NCBI RefSeq assembly: GCF_001078705.1
Contig: NZ_CDMW01000001.1
Span: forward strand, 2,101,541-2,165,540
Origin: Streptococcus sanguinis
GTDB lineage: Bacteria > Bacillota > Bacilli > Lactobacillales > Streptococcaceae
Length of the DNA stretch: 64,000 nt
Direction of reading: 5' to 3'
Shown: in pieces, positions 1 through 8,318 of the stretch
Numbering within the stretch: the stretch's first letter is position 1
Layout: every line of letters starts with the position of its first letter
The notes under the pieces: generated by a model
What the model was told of the DNA's origin: nothing
Databases searched by the model: none
The model's input: the letters and a program-made list of their open reading frames with translations, nothing else
Program-made: the position numbers and the translations under genes

Positions 1-282
1 TACTGTTTTGTTTTCTATCAAAGAATAATTTTGGAATACATACCCAATAGTATTTTTAAAATAGGTTCTTTCTTTTGTTTTCCAAATATCCTGTTTATCA
101 ACTAACACTTTTCCACTGTCAATTTTTTCTAGCCTTCCTATAATGTTTAGCAAGGTAGTTTTACCTGAACCCGAACCGCCAATCAAGGCGTAGCTTTTTC
201 CAGCTTCAAAGGTTAAATTTAAATCTGTAAATATTTCTTTTGAGCCATATTTTTTTGTAACATTCACAATTTCAATTGTCAT
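1..282 (-). CDS. ABC transporter ATP-binding protein of a lactococcin 972-type cluster (partial)
   Basis: The first 94 residues are visible; the C-terminal part lies beyond the window start. Walker A (GGSGSGKT, about residues 35-42) and the Q-loop region (YVFQNYS) are present, so this is an ABC ATPase of the small lipoprotein/bacteriocin exporter type. Its ATG shares one base with the stop codon of the membrane protein upstream (TAATG), implying translational coupling. In lactococcin 972 clusters an ATPase of this kind pairs with a large DUF1430 membrane protein and is thought to give export or immunity. That assignment rests on context and family knowledge. The Walker B and signature motifs cannot be checked here. 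Confidence 0.85.
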   Translation of the reverse strand, partial: MTIEIVNVTKKYGSKEIFTDLNLTFEAGKSYALIGGSGSGKTTLLNIIGRLEKIDSGKVLVDKQDIWKTKERTYFKNTIGYVFQNYSLIENKTV

Positions 283-2264
283 TAGTCATCTCCTTTTAGA
301 ATTTGAGTGTATCTATCAGATAATTTTCTGAAACTTATTATTATTGACATCATTAAAACCGTTAAAGAAGCAAGACCAATATACAATAACTCTATTTGTC
401 CTGTCATGATAAATGTCAATAAGATAACCATTATAATCGTTATCATAAAATATTTTAGACTTGAAATGGCTATACCTGTTTTCGATAGGCCTAAAATGAT
501 TTTTTTGACATAGTCATTCTGTTTTAAGGCAACAAACATTTGAGCATATTGATAAATGAGTAGAAATACAATTCCACAAATAATTATTTGCAGTATTTTT
601 GAAAGGAGAATTTGGTGCTCTAAAGATTGAATATTAAGTTTCACAGTTTGGTAAACCTCGACTGGATTGATTGAAAAATTCAAACTAGCACTCAAATCGT
701 TGATGTCCTTAATTGCTTCTGGACTAAAAAGTGAGTTATATATGATATTGCTTGCCAAAATAAAATCGTTAGTTTCTACCATTTTATCAGTATCTAATAC
801 AACCACTATATTACTCTTACTATTTGTCACACTTTCCAAGGGTAGATTATCTTTATTTTCAGGGACACTACTGCCATTTTCATTGAAATAGAAAAATTCT
901 TGCCCATCAGGAATGACTTGCACCGTAAGATCATCTTTTGTATAGTTTGTACCAGTAAATTGTTCTGCTACAACCGTATTCTCGATTGATGCCTTATTCT
1001 CTTTAAATTTATTAGGAATATAGATGGTTGCTATTTTATTATCTAAAATACGATAGTTTGTTCCATTAACTTTATTTTGTACCTTAGCACCTGTTTGATT
1101 GATATAAACCAGCTCTTTATTAACCTCTGGATTCGTTATCCCATCACTTTTTAATTGCTTAGAAAAATCTTCTGTAACATGAGAAGTTTTCATAAAATCT
1201 GGAACATAGGCTGAAGATGATTTGATATATATAAAATCCAGTTTTTTTAAGGCTTTAGCAATCTCTATATACTTAGCTCCTGAGTCATTTGCTTCTTCTC
1301 CATTAGTAACAGATTCATTTTCAATACCCAAAAACTCTAGTCTTTTCCAATCTTTTACTGCACTCCATGGTTCTAAATGCTTTATCTGTATATTTATCTT
1401 TGATTGACTAGCCTTTGTTTCCCGTAAAAAGATTCCTGAAACAACTATTATGCTAGAAATAACCGCAAGCCATACGATAAAAATGAGGCTGTTTTTGGCC
1501 TTATTTTTTATAATTTCAATAGGCTTTTCAACCTGAATCGTCAGCCAAAATAAAACAAAGGTGATGAGATCAATGATTTGAAAAATTATAAAATTGGTTA
1601 GAAGTAGAGAGAAGAATAACTTGGAACTATAGGTGAAGAGACCACTCCCCAGAAAAGAGCCATAGAAAACCATCAATAAAGCAACTAAAATCAGCTCAAA
1701 AGTAACAGAAATTAAATAATCCTTTTTTAGGTTATACACAGGCAATCCTAAAGAACGTCTTATCGTCCCTTCTTTAATCTTTCTCGCTCTAACAACAAAT
1801 AAAACAACTGATAAGGTTAAGTAAATTGAAATCATTAACAAAAATCTTAAAGAGCCAGTAAATTGTATCATTCCTCCCATATACCAAGGGTAAGCCATAT
1901 ATACTACTTGCAGACCTGTAGACGTAAGTTTTTTTAAATCATTTGAATCTATTTCCCCTAGAGTATAGTACATCCCTGTTATCGGTATAGACTTTAATTG
2001 TTCATGGCTGGCATCATCAAGATTTATATAAGTCAACTGTCCTGAATTCTGAACCACCGGCTTGTATATTTTAACTTTTTTCTCTTCTGATAGGCCACTA
2101 ATCATTTGATATATTTCTTCATTAGAAAGATTGCTTTTCCCTTGAATGGAGAAGGCACCATCAATTGGTAAAGGTATTGGTTTTTGAGTATCACTAATAC
2201 TAACCAGACCAATGGCAGCAATTAAGCAAAAAAAGAGTCCTATAACACCTAATTTTAATTTCAT
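282..2264 (-). CDS. DUF1430-type bacteriocin-associated integral membrane protein (putative immunity/export permease)
   Basis: A 660-residue membrane protein with an N-terminal hydrophobic segment (about residues 5-23), a group of membrane segments between about 135 and 285, a large polar domain of roughly 270 residues, and three more membrane segments near the C-terminus. This FtsX/MacB-like layout and the position between a lactococcin 972-like peptide and an ABC ATPase fit the family known as bacteriocin-associated integral membrane (putative immunity) protein. It is AT-rich compared with the repair genes that follow. A hairpin at 2286-2311 separates it from the bacteriocin and may reduce its expression relative to the peptide. 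Whether it exports the bacteriocin or protects against it is not settled by sequence. Confidence 0.85.
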   Translation of the reverse strand: MKLKLGVIGLFFCLIAAIGLVSISDTQKPIPLPIDGAFSIQGKSNLSNEEIYQMISGLSEEKKVKIYKPVVQNSGQLTYINLDDASHEQLKSIPITGMYYTLGEIDSNDLKKLTSTGLQVVYMAYPWYMGGMIQFTGSLRFLLMISIYLTLSVVLFVVRARKIKEGTIRRSLGLPVYNLKKDYLISVTFELILVALLMVFYGSFLGSGLFTYSSKLFFSLLLTNFIIFQIIDLITFVLFWLTIQVEKPIEIIKNKAKNSLIFIVWLAVISSIIVVSGIFLRETKASQSKINIQIKHLEPWSAVKDWKRLEFLGIENESVTNGEEANDSGAKYIEIAKALKKLDFIYIKSSSAYVPDFMKTSHVTEDFSKQLKSDGITNPEVNKELVYINQTGAKVQNKVNGTNYRILDNKIATIYIPNKFKENKASIENTVVAEQFTGTNYTKDDLTVQVIPDGQEFFYFNENGSSVPENKDNLPLESVTNSKSNIVVVLDTDKMVETNDFILASNIIYNSLFSPEAIKDINDLSASLNFSINPVEVYQTVKLNIQSLEHQILLSKILQIIICGIVFLLIYQYAQMFVALKQNDYVKKIILGLSKTGIAISSLKYFMITIIMVILLTFIMTGQIELLYIGLASLTVLMMSIIISFRKLSDRYTQILKGDD

Positions 2265-2285
2265 AAGCTCCTACCTATATTATAA

Positions 2286-2311
2286 AAGACCCTATAATAT
2301 TATTGGGTCTT
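2286..2311 (-). terminator. Hairpin between bacteriocin and immunity genes
   Basis: AAGACCC (2286-2292) pairs with GGGTCTT (2305-2311) around an AT-rich loop, and on the minus strand it is followed by TTTTATAA. It looks like a weak intrinsic terminator or attenuator that would leave the bacteriocin messenger more abundant than the downstream genes. Confidence 0.5.
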
Positions 2312-2331
2312 CCAACTTTCATAAACTATTG

Positions 2332-2598
2332 TTAAAATTTAAAGTAGTTCCAATGTGCATTTAATCGAACATCATTCCAACTTTTTGTTGAACTTGACAT
2401 TGCCCATCCATATTTTTGAGAATCAGATGACTTAACAGTTCCCCAAAGATTAGTTATCGAAGATTTTGAACCAATATTATTCGGAGATTTAACATAGTAA
2501 TTAGAATAACCATAGTTATCATTCACACCATAATTCCATTCATCAATAATCGGATATGGGGCTGGATATGCTACTTCTGCACTAACGATACTAGTCAT
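2332..2598 (-). CDS. Lactococcin 972-family bacteriocin precursor, start codon uncertain
   Basis: The 80 residues after the VSA cleavage site carry the family hallmarks: an early W-N-Y-G, an SNYY segment, a central WGTVKSS segment and an aromatic-rich WNYFKF end. Lactococcin 972 inhibits septum formation by binding lipid II in sensitive cocci. The only canonical in-frame start is the ATG at 2598, which leaves a leader of only about ten residues. Upstream of it the frame stays open to a stop at 2670-2668 and encodes a perfect signal-peptide core (KNKTLALLATVSLGFGL), so the true precursor should begin near 2658, where the codon is ATT. A good ribosome site (GGGGAGTGAG, around 2741-2750) sits about 85 bases further up, next to an ATG that opens only a two-codon frame. 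The gene may therefore use ATT or be silenced. Confidence 0.7.
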   Translation of the reverse strand: MTSIVSAEVAYPAPYPIIDEWNYGVNDNYGYSNYYVKSPNNIGSKSSITNLWGTVKSSDSQKYGWAMSSSTKSWNDVRLNAHWNYFKF

Positions 2599-2766
2599 AG
2601 TAGTTAGCCCAAAACCTAAAGAAACTGTAGCTAATAAAGCTAATGTTTTATTTTTAATTCTTAAATTTTATAGATTCTAATTTTTAAATATATATATATT
2701 TAATCTTTGCCTACTTTTTTGAAATATTTAGAACATTGAACTCACTCCCCTTCTATCCTATCCACC

Positions 2767-2856
2767 TTATCTCCACGGCCACCACCATGGGAGTGCATTT
2801 ACAAGCATTATTAGCGTCATTGCCAATAAAATAGAATTGTATTTCACTTTCTTCAT
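2767..2856 (-). CDS. Small Trp-rich peptide, candidate Rgg pheromone precursor
   Basis: A 29-residue frame starting MKKVKYNSILLAM and ending ALPWWWPWR. The N-terminus is basic, the middle hydrophobic, and the C-terminus holds four Trp in PWWWPW. The ribosome site AAGGAGGG lies five bases before the ATG, and a promoter (TTGAAA, 16 bp, TATACC) ends about 23 bases upstream. The gene is divergent from an Rgg regulator and lies upstream of the bacteriocin on the same strand. Known Rgg-type pheromones of the ComS and RtgS kinds carry WW or WxW motifs in short C-terminal peptides, so this is most likely the secreted and re-imported signal for the adjacent Rgg. That role is inference; it could alternatively be a tiny bacteriocin. 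Confidence 0.72.
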   Translation of the reverse strand: MKKVKYNSILLAMTLIMLVNALPWWWPWR

Positions 2857-2879
2857 TTTTGCCCTCCTTTTTATTTCAT

Positions 2880-2907
2880 GGTATACTATTTTAAAATATT
2901 TTTTCAA
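2880..2907 (-). promoter_or_regulatory. Promoter of the peptide/bacteriocin operon
   Basis: On the minus strand TTGAAA (2907-2902), a 16-base spacer and TATACC (2885-2880) precede the strong ribosome site of the small peptide by about ten bases. The -35 box overlaps one arm of the inverted repeat at 2906-2930, as expected for an Rgg-controlled promoter. Confidence 0.6.
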
Positions 2908-2930
2908 AATGTAGCTTTTAGTAACATTTT
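2906..2930. promoter_or_regulatory. Inverted repeat, candidate Rgg operator
   Basis: AAAATGT (2906-2912) and ACATTTT (2924-2930) form a perfect 7-bp inverted repeat with an 11-base spacer. It lies between the divergent rgg and peptide genes, touching the -35 of the peptide promoter and ending 14 bases before the rgg start. It could control both genes. Confidence 0.5.
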
Positions 2931-2944
2931 AAAAAGGAGTTCTT

Positions 2945-3793
2945 ATGCGCTGGGATTATGGAAAAATCTATAAAGAAATTAGGAAATCAAAAGGGTTGAC
3001 TCAAGAAGAAATTTGTGGAGATTTTTTAGCTCGCTCAACTTTGGCACGAATTGAAAGCGGACAAGTCGTGCCAAAGTTCGATACCATGATTTTTTTACTT
3101 CGCCAGATAGATATGACACTAGAAGAATTTAAATACATTTGTGATTATTATCAACCTAGTCAGAGACAGAAAATTTTAAATTCTCTTTACAACCAAGGTG
3201 AGTCTATTGTAGGGACAGAAGGTTTGTTACAACTAAAGAGAGAATGCGAGGCATATCTATATAAACATTCCGATATTCCGATTAAACATGCTTTAGATAG
3301 CATCAATATTACTATTCATCTGAGACAAAATGGAATTTCTGAGACAAAAGAAATTAATGCTACTACCAATAAAATTTGGGCGTATTTAGAAAAACAGGAC
3401 ACTTGGTATGAAAGTGATTTTCGACTGCTTTCTACCATCCTTTATTTCTTCCCTTTAGAAAATATCAAACAATTTACCCAAAAGATTTTAAATAGCATAA
3501 AAAAATACCAATCATTTCGCAATGGGAATAATCTACAAATCGGACTCTTAGTCAACCTTTCTACCATCTATCTTTATAATGGATTAAAGAGAGAATGCGC
3601 TGAAATTACTAAGTACATTTACGATTTGTCAAAAAAAGAAAAACGTTATGATTCCCTCGGGCTTTCACAGATTCGACTTGGAATTTGCAAAAATGATAAC
3701 GAATTAATAAAAAAAGGGATTGCTCTACTACAACTTGCCGATGAAAAAGAGCTAGTAAAATCTCTAAAAGAAGAAATTGAAAAATACCGTTGA
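2945..3793 (+). CDS. Rgg/GadR/MutR-family transcriptional regulator
   Basis: A 282-residue regulator. Residues 6-60 form an XRE-type helix-turn-helix (YKEIRKSKGLTQEEICGDF, then RSTLARIESGQ, where ARIESG is typical of Rgg proteins). The remaining 220 residues are helical and match the TPR-like peptide-binding region of the family, though pairwise identity cannot be judged here. AAGGAG lies at a good distance before the ATG. Members of this family bind short imported pheromones and activate nearby operons; the divergent 29-residue Trp-rich peptide gene and the bacteriocin operon are the obvious targets. The gene is AT-rich and its stop codon lies inside a terminator hairpin that also abuts tag, suggesting that it arrived with the bacteriocin island. 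Confidence 0.85.
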   Translation: MRWDYGKIYKEIRKSKGLTQEEICGDFLARSTLARIESGQVVPKFDTMIFLLRQIDMTLEEFKYICDYYQPSQRQKILNSLYNQGESIVGTEGLLQLKRECEAYLYKHSDIPIKHALDSINITIHLRQNGISETKEINATTNKIWAYLEKQDTWYESDFRLLSTILYFFPLENIKQFTQKILNSIKKYQSFRNGNNLQIGLLVNLSTIYLYNGLKRECAEITKYIYDLSKKEKRYDSLGLSQIRLGICKNDNELIKKGIALLQLADEKELVKSLKEEIEKYR

Positions 3794-4374
3794 GAATCTT
3801 TCTCAAACGGTATTTTATGTAAATTGAAGTCACAATCATTTTCATGATCATTGATAAGGTCAGCTGCTTCTAGGAATGAATAGACACAAACAGGACCGAC
3901 AAATTTGAATCCTTGCTTTTTCAGCGCCTTGGACATGCTTTCTGACAGCTCCGTTTTAGTTGGGGCTTCCTTGTAGTTCGTAATTTGATTGTCAATCGTT
4001 TTGAAGTCTACAAAAGACCAGATATAGTCATTAAAAGAGCCAAACTGCTTTTGAACAGCCAAAAAAGCTTGGGCATTAGCCCTGGTCGCATAAATTTCCA
4101 TCTTGTTACGGATAATATCAGGATTGCCTAACAAACCATCTAGATCTGTATCTGTCATCTGAGCAATTTTCTGGGCATCATAGAAATGAAAAGATTCCCG
4201 AAAAGCCTGGCGTTTATTGAGAATAGTCTCCCAAGAAAGTCCAGCCTGATAGGTCTCCATGCAGAGCAATTCAAATAATTTCTGATCATCATGGAGGGGT
4301 TTGCCCCACTCCTCATCATGATAAGCTACATACAAAGGGTTATTCATCTTTACCCAAACGCAGCGTTTAGTCAT
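3646..4374 (-). CDS. tag: DNA-3-methyladenine glycosylase I, with an abnormal C-terminal extension
   Basis: Removes 3-methyladenine from alkylated DNA. The zinc ligands of the E. coli enzyme are matched by C5, H19, H177 and C181, and the family body ends at about residue 183 (HENDCDF). The usual length is near 185-190, but this frame runs on to 242. The extra 55 residues are the reverse complement of the terminator and the last 148 bases of rgg, are Ser/Phe-rich, and look like non-coding readthrough. The natural stop codon therefore seems to have been lost when new DNA was joined at about 3815-3830. The gene follows ruvA by nine bases, so it is part of the repair operon. The enzyme core is intact. 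Confidence 0.85.
   Translation of the reverse strand: MTKRCVWVKMNNPLYVAYHDEEWGKPLHDDQKLFELLCMETYQAGLSWETILNKRQAFRESFHFYDAQKIAQMTDTDLDGLLGNPDIIRNKMEIYATRANAQAFLAVQKQFGSFNDYIWSFVDFKTIDNQITNYKEAPTKTELSESMSKALKKQGFKFVGPVCVYSFLEAADLINDHENDCDFNLHKIPFEKDSQRYFSISSFRDFTSSFSSASCSRAIPFFINSLSFLQIPSRICESPRES
3781..3816. terminator. Terminator hairpin shared by rgg and tag
   Basis: AAAATACCGTT (3781-3791) pairs with AACGGTATTTT (3806-3816), with an inner GAGA/TCTC pairing and a short loop. The rgg stop codon is inside the left arm. The hairpin has T-rich sequence on both strands and can serve both converging genes. Confidence 0.75.
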
Positions 4375-4383
4375 AACTTTCTC

Positions 4384-4974
4384 CTATTTCACCAACATCT
4401 TGAGGGCTGACTTGATATAGTTTTCAGCTGTGTCCGTTGTGCCCTCAAAGAATTTCTTGATTTTCTTGAGTTCAGCAGCCTTGTAGCCCAGAGCCAGCAT
4501 GGCTTCCATGGCTTCTTCCAGCTCCTGATTATCCGCAGTCTGGACAGGTGCCTTGCTTTCTGCTGGGCTGCCTGCTGCCACTACCTTTCCTTCCAAGTCC
4601 AGCACCATCTGCTGAGCTGTTTTCTTACCAATTTTAGGAAACTTGGTCAGGTAGGTGATGTTTTTTTGCTCAATAGCCTGCACCAAGCCAGCATTATCAT
4701 CCGCCGCAATAATAGCCAGGGCAGATACTGGCCCAATACCTGAGACTGAAATCAAGCTGAGAAAGAGTTGCTTCTCCTCCTCGGTCGCAAAACCGTACAG
4801 GAGCTCCGCGTCTTCTCTCACCACTTGGTGAACATAAACCTTGGCTTCCTGATGAAGATGCCCTGAGTAAGCATAGGGGTTGGCCACATGAAGAATATAG
4901 CCGATAGAGTTGACTTCCAATACAATGTATTTAGCTGTAATTTTGCTGATAATTCCTTTAAAATATTCGTACAT
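4384..4974 (-). CDS. ruvA: Holliday junction branch migration protein RuvA
   Basis: A 196-residue protein that binds four-way junctions and loads the RuvB motor. Start chosen at [12 protein letters not shown] because it matches the family and has GAAGGGA just upstream; the frame is open further up but without support. The OB-fold covers about residues 1-62, the tandem helix-hairpin-helix region holds the [13 protein letters not shown] and [16 protein letters not shown] motifs, and the C-terminal RuvB-binding domain ends at KMLVK. It is cotranscribed with tag. In streptococci mutL normally lies directly upstream of this region; here two plus-strand genes are inserted between them. ruvB is about 51 kb away at 56-57 kb. 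Confidence 0.95.
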   Translation of the reverse strand: MYEYFKGIISKITAKYIVLEVNSIGYILHVANPYAYSGHLHQEAKVYVHQVVREDAELLYGFATEEEKQLFLSLISVSGIGPVSALAIIAADDNAGLVQAIEQKNITYLTKFPKIGKKTAQQMVLDLEGKVVAAGSPAESKAPVQTADNQELEEAMEAMLALGYKAAELKKIKKFFEGTTDTAENYIKSALKMLVK

Positions 4975-5059
4975 AATTTCCCTTCTTTTTGTATCATTTT
5001 GCCTATCTAGTATATCATATTTTCTGTCTAGAAACTGCAAACAGAAGTGCAACCAGCGG

Positions 5060-5088
5060 TTGACAAAATGTACAGGAAGCTGTATTCT
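5060..5088 (+). promoter_or_regulatory. Sigma-A promoter of the XRE/RDD pair
   Basis: A consensus -35 TTGACA (5060-5065), a 17-base spacer and TATTCT (5083-5088) lie 55 bases before the XRE regulator ATG. Confidence 0.7.
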
Positions 5089-5143
5089 CAAGATAACTAA
5101 AAGCTGTTAGGATAGAGTTAGCAAAGAAAAGGAGGCTGCAATC

Positions 5144-5650
5144 ATGAAACTCGCTGATAAATTATTTGAACTAAGAAAAGAAAAAGGCTGGTCACAAGAA
5201 AAGCTAGCTGAACAAATCAATGTCTCTCGCCAGAGCATTTCCAAGTGGGAGTCTGGCCAAGCACTGCCAGAACTCGAAAAAGTTGTAGAACTGAGCAAGA
5301 TTTTCCAAGTGACGACAGATTATCTGCTTTTAGAAGACAGCGATAAGCCAGAAATAAAACCCGTCCTCTCAGAAGACGAAAAAAATCGCTACTACAAGGA
5401 AGTAAAATCTTATGGCTTTTGGCAGGTTCTATATATTTTTGTATCAGCTCTGGCTATCTTTCTCTTTTTCGCAGGTTCTAGCTTTCCAGCAAAATTCACT
5501 GCCCTGGTCTGGTTGAGCTTTTTCCTCTTAATCGCATCCGCAATGGCTATTAACAAGGCGCTAAAGATTAAGAAAAAGTATCTGGACAAGGTTATCGGCC
5601 TTGATGAGGATTCTAAGAAAGAAGGTGCTCAAGATGAAACTAAAAACTGA
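5144..5650 (+). CDS. XRE-family regulator with two C-terminal membrane segments
   Basis: 168 residues. The first 60 form a Cro/cI-type helix-turn-helix ([35 protein letters not shown]). A short acidic linker leads to two hydrophobic helices (about residues 95-113 and 117-137) and a Lys/Glu-rich tail. This architecture is common in streptococci for membrane-tethered repressors that act on their own small operon. AAGGAGG precedes the ATG. The next gene, an RDD membrane protein, overlaps the last 17 bases, so the two are cotranscribed and probably functionally linked. The signal they respond to is unknown. The pair sits head-away from ruvA and breaks up the usual mutL-ruvA order. Confidence 0.8.
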   Translation: MKLADKLFELRKEKGWSQEKLAEQINVSRQSISKWESGQALPELEKVVELSKIFQVTTDYLLLEDSDKPEIKPVLSEDEKNRYYKEVKSYGFWQVLYIFVSALAIFLFFAGSSFPAKFTALVWLSFFLLIASAMAINKALKIKKKYLDKVIGLDEDSKKEGAQDETKN

Positions 5651-6155
5651 CAATCCCATACCTGTCAAAACTCGTCTGAAAGAGCTGCTTGGAGACTGGC
5701 TCTTCATCTCATTCTATCTCATTTCTCTTTTTTTACTAGCTATGGGATTTTATAGTCTGATCTTGGGAGGCATTCCTGCATTCACTGAAGTCCAGAGCCA
5801 ACTTCTGGGTTTTTCTACCTCAGTCCTGCCTCTAACTATCATCTTTGCTTGGCTAGACTATAGAAAAGGCAGTTTTGGCAAGCGTTGGGCAGGTTTACAG
5901 TTGGTTTACAAACATAGGAGCCTTTCCCACAGCCTTTTGCGCTCTGCTATCAAGTTTTTCCCTTGGCAGCTGGGACATATGGGAGCTATCCGTAGTGCTT
6001 ATCAAGCAGATACCCTGTCAATTTTCTTGTCAACTTCAGCAGGGATTCTCTTCTTGATCTTTCTGCTGATGGGACTGCTTCGCAAGGACAAACGTCATCC
6101 AGCTGATTTGCTTACTGGAACACAGGTTCAGCTCAAAAATTTAAAACAGCTCTAG
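5634..6155 (+). CDS. RDD-family membrane protein
   Basis: 173 residues, start chosen at [10 protein letters not shown] because GAAGGTG lies upstream and the earlier in-frame ATG is buried in the previous gene. The N-terminus carries the [10 protein letters not shown] segment that gives RDD proteins their Arg-Asp signature. Three or four membrane helices follow (about 20-42, 52-75, 135-155), with the [15 protein letters not shown] and [10 protein letters not shown] segments typical of the family. Function of these proteins is poorly known; some influence ion or compatible-solute transport. The gene overlaps the XRE regulator and ends at a terminator shared with mutL, so it forms a closed two-gene module. 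Confidence 0.8.
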   Translation: MKLKTDNPIPVKTRLKELLGDWLFISFYLISLFLLAMGFYSLILGGIPAFTEVQSQLLGFSTSVLPLTIIFAWLDYRKGSFGKRWAGLQLVYKHRSLSHSLLRSAIKFFPWQLGHMGAIRSAYQADTLSIFLSTSAGILFLIFLLMGLLRKDKRHPADLLTGTQVQLKNLKQL

Positions 6156-6175
6156 TTCTATAACTAGGGCTGTTT
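6144..6175. terminator. Bidirectional terminator between RDD gene and mutL
   Basis: AAACAGCTCTAGTT (6144-6157) pairs with AACTAGGGCTGTTT (6162-6175) with one G-U type mismatch and a four-base loop. It lies between two converging genes. Confidence 0.75.
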
Positions 6176-6190
6176 GATCTTCTATACAGT

Positions 6191-8134
6191 TTAGTATTTC
6201 CCCAACTCCCGCAGGCTAGTATGATTTTCCTGAATGCGACGGAACATTTTTTCCATATCTGACTTGGTAAAGTTGACCAAGACCGGCCGACCGTGTGGGC
6301 AGTTGTAAGGATTGTCACACTGGGACAGCTGAAAGAGCAAGTCACGCGCAGAGTAGTCATCCAGACTGTGATTGGCCTTGATGGAGCGTTTGCAGCTCAT
6401 CATAATGGCCAGCTCTGCTCGATATTTCTTGATAGAAACTTCCTTGGTCAGGAGAAGCATATCACACATTTCATAGATGCCGGCTTCAATCTCCTCTTCC
6501 TTGAACCAAATGGGATGCTCACGGAGGATAAACTGGTTGGCTCCGTACTCTTCTAAAAAGATGCCAGCATCTTCTAACAGCTCCATCCGCTGCTTGATTC
6601 GCAGCATATCGTCCGCTGGAAATTCAAAGATATAAGGCACCAAGAGCTGCTGCTGGCTATTGTCCACATCCCCAATCTTCTCCCGATAATACTCATACTT
6701 GACCCGCTCTTGAGCAGCATGTTGGTCAATAATGTAAAGACCGCCCTTGCCTTGAGCAAAGAGATAGGTACCATGCATCTGACCAAAATATTCTAACTCT
6801 GGGAAGCTTGACTTCTCTTCCTGTTCTAGCTTATCCACAGCCCGCTCCAGACTGGCCTGGTCTAGCTCTGGATGGTCTAGCTGGTCATAACTAACTGGCC
6901 TTCTCTCTGCAAATTTGACCGAAGTCGGTTGCGGTTCTGATTTTTCATCTGTCGCTTCATGAACAGGCTCTGCTGATTCTTCAAAGGATAACTGCTGCTC
7001 GGCCACCTGTGGCTTGAGGAAAAAGTCATTCTGCTCCTTATCGTAGTAGAGGCGATTTTCTTTCAGCGGGAGGCTAGTCTGTTCAGGCTTATTGGCACGC
7101 TTAACAGTTGATTTGGCTAGATTTTCCAAAGCATCCGGGATAAGGTCTTGCTCTTTGAGACTGGTCGCAATAGCTTGCGAAATCAAGGTCATGAGTTCCC
7201 GCTCTTTAGAAATCCGCACCTCTTGCTTGGTCGGATGGACATTGACATCGGCCAGATAGGGGTCAATCTGAATATTGATGACCGCGAGTGGAAAGCGGCC
7301 TACCATCAGCTTGCTGCCGTAGCCGTCCAAAATAGCGCGATTGAGCAGGAAATTCTTAATGTAGCGGCCGTTGATGAGGATCGTAATATAATTCCGATTC
7401 GCACGAGTCAACTCAGGCAAACTGACATAGCCGCTCACCTCAAAGTCCAAATCCGAAGCAGAGATTTCCACCATTTTCTTGGCTGTTGCCAGACCATAGA
7501 TGCCTGCAATAGCCTGACGCAGATTGCCACTGCCGGCAGTCCGTGTCATTTCGCGGCCGTCGCTGACAAGGGTGAAAGCCACCTCTGGATGGGCTAGGCT
7601 GAGCCGATTAATCACATCAACGATATGGGACAGCTCAGCCTGCTGGCTCTTCATATACTTGAGCCGGGCTGGAGTATTAAAGAAGAGATCTTCTATCTTG
7701 ATTTTCGTTCCCACCGGACTGCTAGCAGGCTCATGCTCTTCAATCTCACCGCCTTGGGCAACCAGCAGAGTCCCGTGCTGACCAGCTTCCGTTGCAGTCT
7801 CAATGGTAAAACGCGAGACAGAAGCAATGGAAGGAATGGCCTCGCCACGAAAACCCAGTGTCCGAATCCGAAAGAGATCCGCTTGTTTCTTGATTTTACT
7901 GGTAGCATGGCGTCGAAGAGCCAGAGGGACATCTTCGTGGTCTATGCCCTCACCATTATCCGTCACCTGAATGCTCTTGAGTCCGGCCTCCTCGATTTCG
8001 ATGGTAATCTGGCTGGCACCCGCATCAATTGAATTCTCCACCAGCTCCTTGACCACACTGCTAGGTCGCTCAATGACTTCGCCAGCCGCAATCTGATTGG
8101 CTAGAATTTCTGGAAGTTCGATAATTTTTGACAT
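6191..8134 (-). CDS. mutL: DNA mismatch repair protein MutL
   Basis: 647 residues. The N-terminal GHKL ATPase shows the family motifs [23 protein letters not shown] and GFRGEA. The C-terminal domain has the endonuclease metal site [12 protein letters not shown] plus SCKRSIKAN and CPHGRPV, so this is the nicking type found in Gram-positive bacteria that lack MutH. The linker between them (about 340-450) is Glu/Lys/Pro-rich. MutL couples mismatch recognition by MutS to strand nicking and repair. It lies in the classical mutS-mutL order, but a LytTR/DUF3021 pair on the opposite strand separates it from mutS, so it must have its own promoter in 8135-8300. Confidence 0.96.
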   Translation of the reverse strand: MSKIIELPEILANQIAAGEVIERPSSVVKELVENSIDAGASQITIEIEEAGLKSIQVTDNGEGIDHEDVPLALRRHATSKIKKQADLFRIRTLGFRGEAIPSIASVSRFTIETATEAGQHGTLLVAQGGEIEEHEPASSPVGTKIKIEDLFFNTPARLKYMKSQQAELSHIVDVINRLSLAHPEVAFTLVSDGREMTRTAGSGNLRQAIAGIYGLATAKKMVEISASDLDFEVSGYVSLPELTRANRNYITILINGRYIKNFLLNRAILDGYGSKLMVGRFPLAVINIQIDPYLADVNVHPTKQEVRISKERELMTLISQAIATSLKEQDLIPDALENLAKSTVKRANKPEQTSLPLKENRLYYDKEQNDFFLKPQVAEQQLSFEESAEPVHEATDEKSEPQPTSVKFAERRPVSYDQLDHPELDQASLERAVDKLEQEEKSSFPELEYFGQMHGTYLFAQGKGGLYIIDQHAAQERVKYEYYREKIGDVDNSQQQLLVPYIFEFPADDMLRIKQRMELLEDAGIFLEEYGANQFILREHPIWFKEEEIEAGIYEMCDMLLLTKEVSIKKYRAELAIMMSCKRSIKANHSLDDYSARDLLFQLSQCDNPYNCPHGRPVLVNFTKSDMEKMFRRIQENHTSLRELGKY

Positions 8135-8234
8135 CTTTTTCTCCGTATTTGTTCTGCTATCTATTATAACACATTGGGCTCTTTCTATCAGAGGGCAGAC
8201 TTATCTTGCCCGCTCTGCTCACAAGACAAACCAT

Positions 8235-8298
8235 ATAGACACAAATAGCTGCCACATAGACACAAGGGCTTGTTTTCGCTGCCAAGTTGCGGTTTAAT
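8235..8298 (+). promoter_or_regulatory. Promoter and direct repeats before the LytTR gene
   Basis: ATAGACACAA occurs twice (8235-8244 and 8256-8265) with a 21-base period, two helical turns, as LytTR proteins require. Five bases later come TTGTTT (8270-8275), a 17-base spacer and TTTAAT (8293-8298), and then GGAGGAAG before the LytTR ATG. The layout indicates activation of the gene by its own product. Confidence 0.6.
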
Positions 8299-8318
8299 AA
8301 AGGTGAAAGGAGGAAGTT

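Noticed and set aside
2690-2700. ATATATATAT tract as a possible phase-variable repeat
   Set aside because: It is short and lies outside the bacteriocin frame; a change in length would not restore a start codon.
3609-3851. An 80-residue minus-strand frame across the rgg terminator
   Set aside because: Overlaps rgg in antisense, has no ribosome site, and its sequence is hydrophobic noise.
7148-8032. Several plus-strand frames of 80-150 residues opposite mutL
   Set aside because: They are opposite a conserved gene and show no domain.
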